DNA of 64,000 bases from Novilysobacter selenitireducens (GTDB taxonomy: Bacteria > Pseudomonadota > Gammaproteobacteria > Xanthomonadales > Xanthomonadaceae). The notes beneath the pieces were generated by a model. The model ran no database searches. It had not been told where the DNA came from and was given only the letters and a program-made list of their open reading frames with translations. Within the stretch, counting starts at the first letter, position 1; each line of letters opens with the position of its first letter. The position numbers and the translations under genes are program-made. Shown here piece by piece: positions 61,867 to 64,000 of this stretch. Where the stretch lies: assembly GCF_020026895.1 (NCBI RefSeq), contig NZ_JAINZW010000002.1, positions 310,001 through 374,000 of the forward strand, in the 5' to 3' direction.

Positions 61867-62928
61867 TCAGCCTTCGTCGCGCCAGCGGCGCAGGCGGATC
61901 GCGCCGAAGATCATGGCTGCGCCGACGATGGCACCGATCCAGAGTTCAGGCATCGCAAGCGTCTGCAGCTGGTTGCCGGCCGACATCTCGCGGGCGATGT
62001 CCAGCTGCCCGTTGGCACCGTCAAATCCACCGCGGTAAGCCATGTCGATAGCCGGGAAGGTGCCCAGCAGCAGGCGACCCACCGCATTGGCCCAGAACCA
62101 GGAACTGTCGAGGTTGAACAGTTCCATCAGGTCGAACCAGCTGACGAAGATGCCGGCGAACAGCGGGACCATGATTGCCCAGAGGAAGGGCTTGCTACGG
62201 GCCCAGGCCGAGCAGAGCAGCAGCCAGCCGATGGTGGGCAGGGCCCACAGGGCGTACACCGGGATCCAGGCGATGTGGCCACCGATCAGCGTCAGCGGGT
62301 TGGCCGGGCCCCAGAGCAGCTCCACGGGGTTGCCGCCATGCATCAGGACCACCGTGCTGATCATCAGCATGAACACGAACATGGTCAGGATCGACGCGCC
62401 GATGGCGATGATCGGGGCCACCAGGGCCGCACTGGCCACCTTCGAGAGGACCGTCTGAGTGTCGGAGATCGGCAGGGACTTCCAGAACAGCACGCTGCGG
62501 TCCTTGCGCTCGTCGTACAGCGCGCCCAGGCAGTAGAAGAAAACCACGAAGCCCAGCACGATGAAGGGCCACGAAGAGCTCAGCAGCAGCGTCAGGTCCA
62601 GGCCCTGCGCCATCTCGGCCATGTCCTCGGCGCTCATGCGGCTGGTCAGCTGGCCGATGTCGAGGCCGTTGACCTGCACGCCGTCGATTTCCATGTCGCC
62701 GTCGGCAATGGCACGGCGGGCCGCGATCAGGCCGACCACGATCGCCATGAGCGTCAGCAGCAGCGAGATGCCGCCGGCGACCAGCGGTGCCCAGAGGAAG
62801 CCGCCCTTGTGCTCCCAGAACTCGCGCTTGAGCAGCAGCTTGAACGTATGGGTGGGATGCGGGGCGTGGGCCACCGCGCGCGGCGCGGTCGGGCTGCCAC
62901 CGTCGATACGGGTGTCGAGGGCGTTCAT
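61867..62928 (-). CDS. ABC-2 type transporter permease
   Basis: Membrane subunit of 353 residues with about six helices: after a 35-residue polar N-terminus (THTFKLLLKREFWEHKGGFL), helices near 45-70, 125-145, 170-195, 210-235, 245-265 and 325-345, with a large periplasmic loop between the first two. This is the ABC-2 membrane fold (export or membrane-lipid handling). The start ATG at 62926-62928 overlaps the upstream ATPase stop (ATGA), so the pair is coupled. The substrate is unknown; the combination with a YtrA-type regulator and two small exported proteins recalls envelope-stress-associated export systems. Confidence 0.88.
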   Translation of the reverse strand: MNALDTRIDGGSPTAPRAVAHAPHPTHTFKLLLKREFWEHKGGFLWAPLVAGGISLLLTLMAIVVGLIAARRAIADGDMEIDGVQVNGLDIGQLTSRMSAEDMAEMAQGLDLTLLLSSSWPFIVLGFVVFFYCLGALYDERKDRSVLFWKSLPISDTQTVLSKVASAALVAPIIAIGASILTMFVFMLMISTVVLMHGGNPVELLWGPANPLTLIGGHIAWIPVYALWALPTIGWLLLCSAWARSKPFLWAIMVPLFAGIFVSWFDLMELFNLDSSWFWANAVGRLLLGTFPAIDMAYRGGFDGANGQLDIAREMSAGNQLQTLAMPELWIGAIVGAAMIFGAIRLRRWRDEG

Positions 62929-63818
62929 GCGTAGGTCCCCTTCATGGTGGCGACGAACAGGTCGGCCAGCCCGGGCGTGCGGATCTCGCCCAGCGTGGCC
63001 AGTTGGGAGGCGGGCACGCCGTCGAACAGCATCACCGTCTTGCCGAAGGGCAGGGCGCGCTCGTCCAGCGGCTTGAGTGCGCGCGCGGCGTTGAGGTGGT
63101 CGGCGTTGACCAGCACTTCGGTAAAGCGCTCGCCAAGCGTGTCCATCTCGGTGTCGAGCACGATCTTGCCGTCCTGGATGAACATCACGTCGGTGAGGAT
63201 GTGTTCGATCTCCTCGACCTGGTGGGTGGTGACCAGGATGGTCTTCTGCTCGTCGAAGTAGTCCTCCAGCAGGCGCTGGTAGAACTGCTTGCGGTACAGG
63301 ATGTCCAGGCCGAGCGTGGGCTCGTCGAGCACCAGCAGGCGGGCGTCGATCGCCATTACCAGCGCCAGGTGCAGTTGCACGATCATGCCCTTGGACATTT
63401 CACGCACCCGCATGCCGGGCTTGAGCTGGGTGCCGGCGAGGAAGCGCTCGCAGCGGGCACGGTCGAAGCGCGGGTGTACGCCGGCGACGAACTCGATCGC
63501 CTCGCGGACCTTCATCCAGCGCGGCAACACGGCCACGTCGGCGATGAAGCAGACGTCGCGCATCAATTCGTCGCGCTCGGTGCGCGGGTCGCGGCCCAGC
63601 ACGCTGAGCTCGCCGTCGAAGGGGATCAGCCCGAGGATGGCCTTGAGCGCGGTGGTCTTGCCGGCGCCGTTGGGGCCGATCAGGCCGACGATGCGGCCGG
63701 CGGGGATCTCGAATGCGGTGTCGGCCAGCGCCAGCTTGTTCTTGTACTGCTTGCGAAGGCGGCGGGCGCTGACGACCGGTGCCGTGGTCGTGGCGGCGGT
63801 GTCGAGTACGGCGTTCAT
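62925..63818 (-). CDS. ABC transporter ATPase (YtrB-like)
   Basis: ATPase of 297 residues. Walker A GLIGPNGAGKTTALKAI (near residue 47), a Q-loop around CFIADVAVLPRWMKVREAIE, a signature EMSKGMIVQLHLALVMAIDA (the C-motif reads MSKGM rather than LSGGQ, as often in YtrB/CcmA-like exporters), Walker B LLVLDEPTLGLD and the switch histidine in ILVTTHQVEE. The ATG at 63816-63818 overlaps the GntR stop codon (ATGA). Works with the ABC-2 permease encoded downstream. Confidence 0.92.
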   Translation of the reverse strand: MNAVLDTAATTTAPVVSARRLRKQYKNKLALADTAFEIPAGRIVGLIGPNGAGKTTALKAILGLIPFDGELSVLGRDPRTERDELMRDVCFIADVAVLPRWMKVREAIEFVAGVHPRFDRARCERFLAGTQLKPGMRVREMSKGMIVQLHLALVMAIDARLLVLDEPTLGLDILYRKQFYQRLLEDYFDEQKTILVTTHQVEEIEHILTDVMFIQDGKIVLDTEMDTLGERFTEVLVNADHLNAARALKPLDERALPFGKTVMLFDGVPASQLATLGEIRTPGLADLFVATMKGTYA

Positions 63819-64000
63819 CGTGCACCTCCCGTGGCCGGGGCGGCCTTCATCAGCTCGTCCATGTCCAACCCCAGGCGGAGGATGCGCTCCAGTACCAGCG
63901 GCCACTCCTCGGTGAGGAAGCGCTCGCGCTCGTTCACCAGCAGCTTCCTTGCGGCTTCTTCGGTCACGTACATGCCCAGTCCCCTACGTTTTTCGACAAG
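63815..64000 (-). CDS. GntR-family (YtrA-type) transcriptional regulator, N-terminus outside the window
   Basis: The last 61 codons of a gene that begins beyond position 64000. The visible part starts LVEKRRGLGMYVTEEAARKL, the end of the winged-helix domain (the G-x-G-x-Y-V wing), and continues with a short two-helix C-terminal segment (ERERFLTEEWPLVLERILRL). This short effector domain is the mark of the YtrA subfamily of GntR regulators, which repress an adjacent ABC exporter operon. Its stop codon overlaps the start of the ABC ATPase gene. Confidence 0.85.
   Translation of the reverse strand, partial: LVEKRRGLGMYVTEEAARKLLVNERERFLTEEWPLVLERILRLGLDMDELMKAAPATGGAR

Overview
The window is ordinary chromosome from a high-GC gammaproteobacterium, most likely a Xanthomonadaceae member (Lysobacter/Luteimonas/Xanthomonas side). 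This rests on recognised proteins and gene order (smc-zipA-ligA, sucA-sucB-lpdA, scpA-scpB-rluB), an Oar-type TonB receptor, and palindromic repeats of the TGTAGGAGCG type, which I know from Xanthomonas, Stenotrophomonas and Lysobacter genomes. I see no prophage, plasmid functions, CRISPR array, rRNA or tRNA. Coding density is high and almost every gene belongs to a known family.

Layout. 1-11.5 kb: a double-domain KaiC-like ATPase cut by the window edge, a YhiN/BaiN flavoprotein, YaeQ, an RluA-type pseudouridine synthase, an MgtC-like membrane protein, a DEAD-box helicase, YaiI, a tiny basic protein, a glutathione transferase, SelO, a YafV-type amidase and a small membrane protein. 11.5-16.3 kb: RluB, ScpB and ScpA, then YciI and BolA. 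16.4-31.4 kb: a carbohydrate-uptake locus with a LacI-type regulator, TonB receptor, GH144-like lipoprotein, ABC solute-binding protein and two permeases, a 1047-residue glycosidase-like protein, and a GH1 beta-glucosidase divergent from the ABC ATPase. Three related LacI-type palindromes (16408, 17515, 30136) tie it together. I infer that it handles a beta-glucan, possibly beta-1,2-glucan.

31.5-43.8 kb: smc, zipA, ligA, epmA, mtnA and gyrA. 43.8-48.2 kb: a peroxiredoxin, a CbpA-type co-chaperone with a heat-shock-like promoter, a PilH-like receiver, an AcuI-type reductase, a GIY-YIG nuclease between inverted palindromes, and a LOG-family protein. 48.2-54.1 kb: lpdA, sucB and sucA on the minus strand, giving the whole 2-oxoglutarate dehydrogenase complex. 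54.2-58.7 kb: a minus-strand run purB-VOC-VOC-roxA-GNAT. 58.9-64 kb: fumC, then a minus-strand operon of a YtrA-type GntR regulator (cut by the edge), ABC ATPase, ABC permease and two paralogous exported proteins.

The most interesting structure outside ordinary genes is the repeat landscape. At least three palindromic repeat families occupy the intergenic spaces. One of them brackets the small GIY-YIG gene as an inverted pair whose outer stem bases co-vary, so the nuclease plus its palindromes may be a minimal mobile or repeat-maintaining unit. A second recurrent signal is a -10-like hexamer ending exactly 6 bp before an ATG (three genes), which suggests leaderless transcripts.
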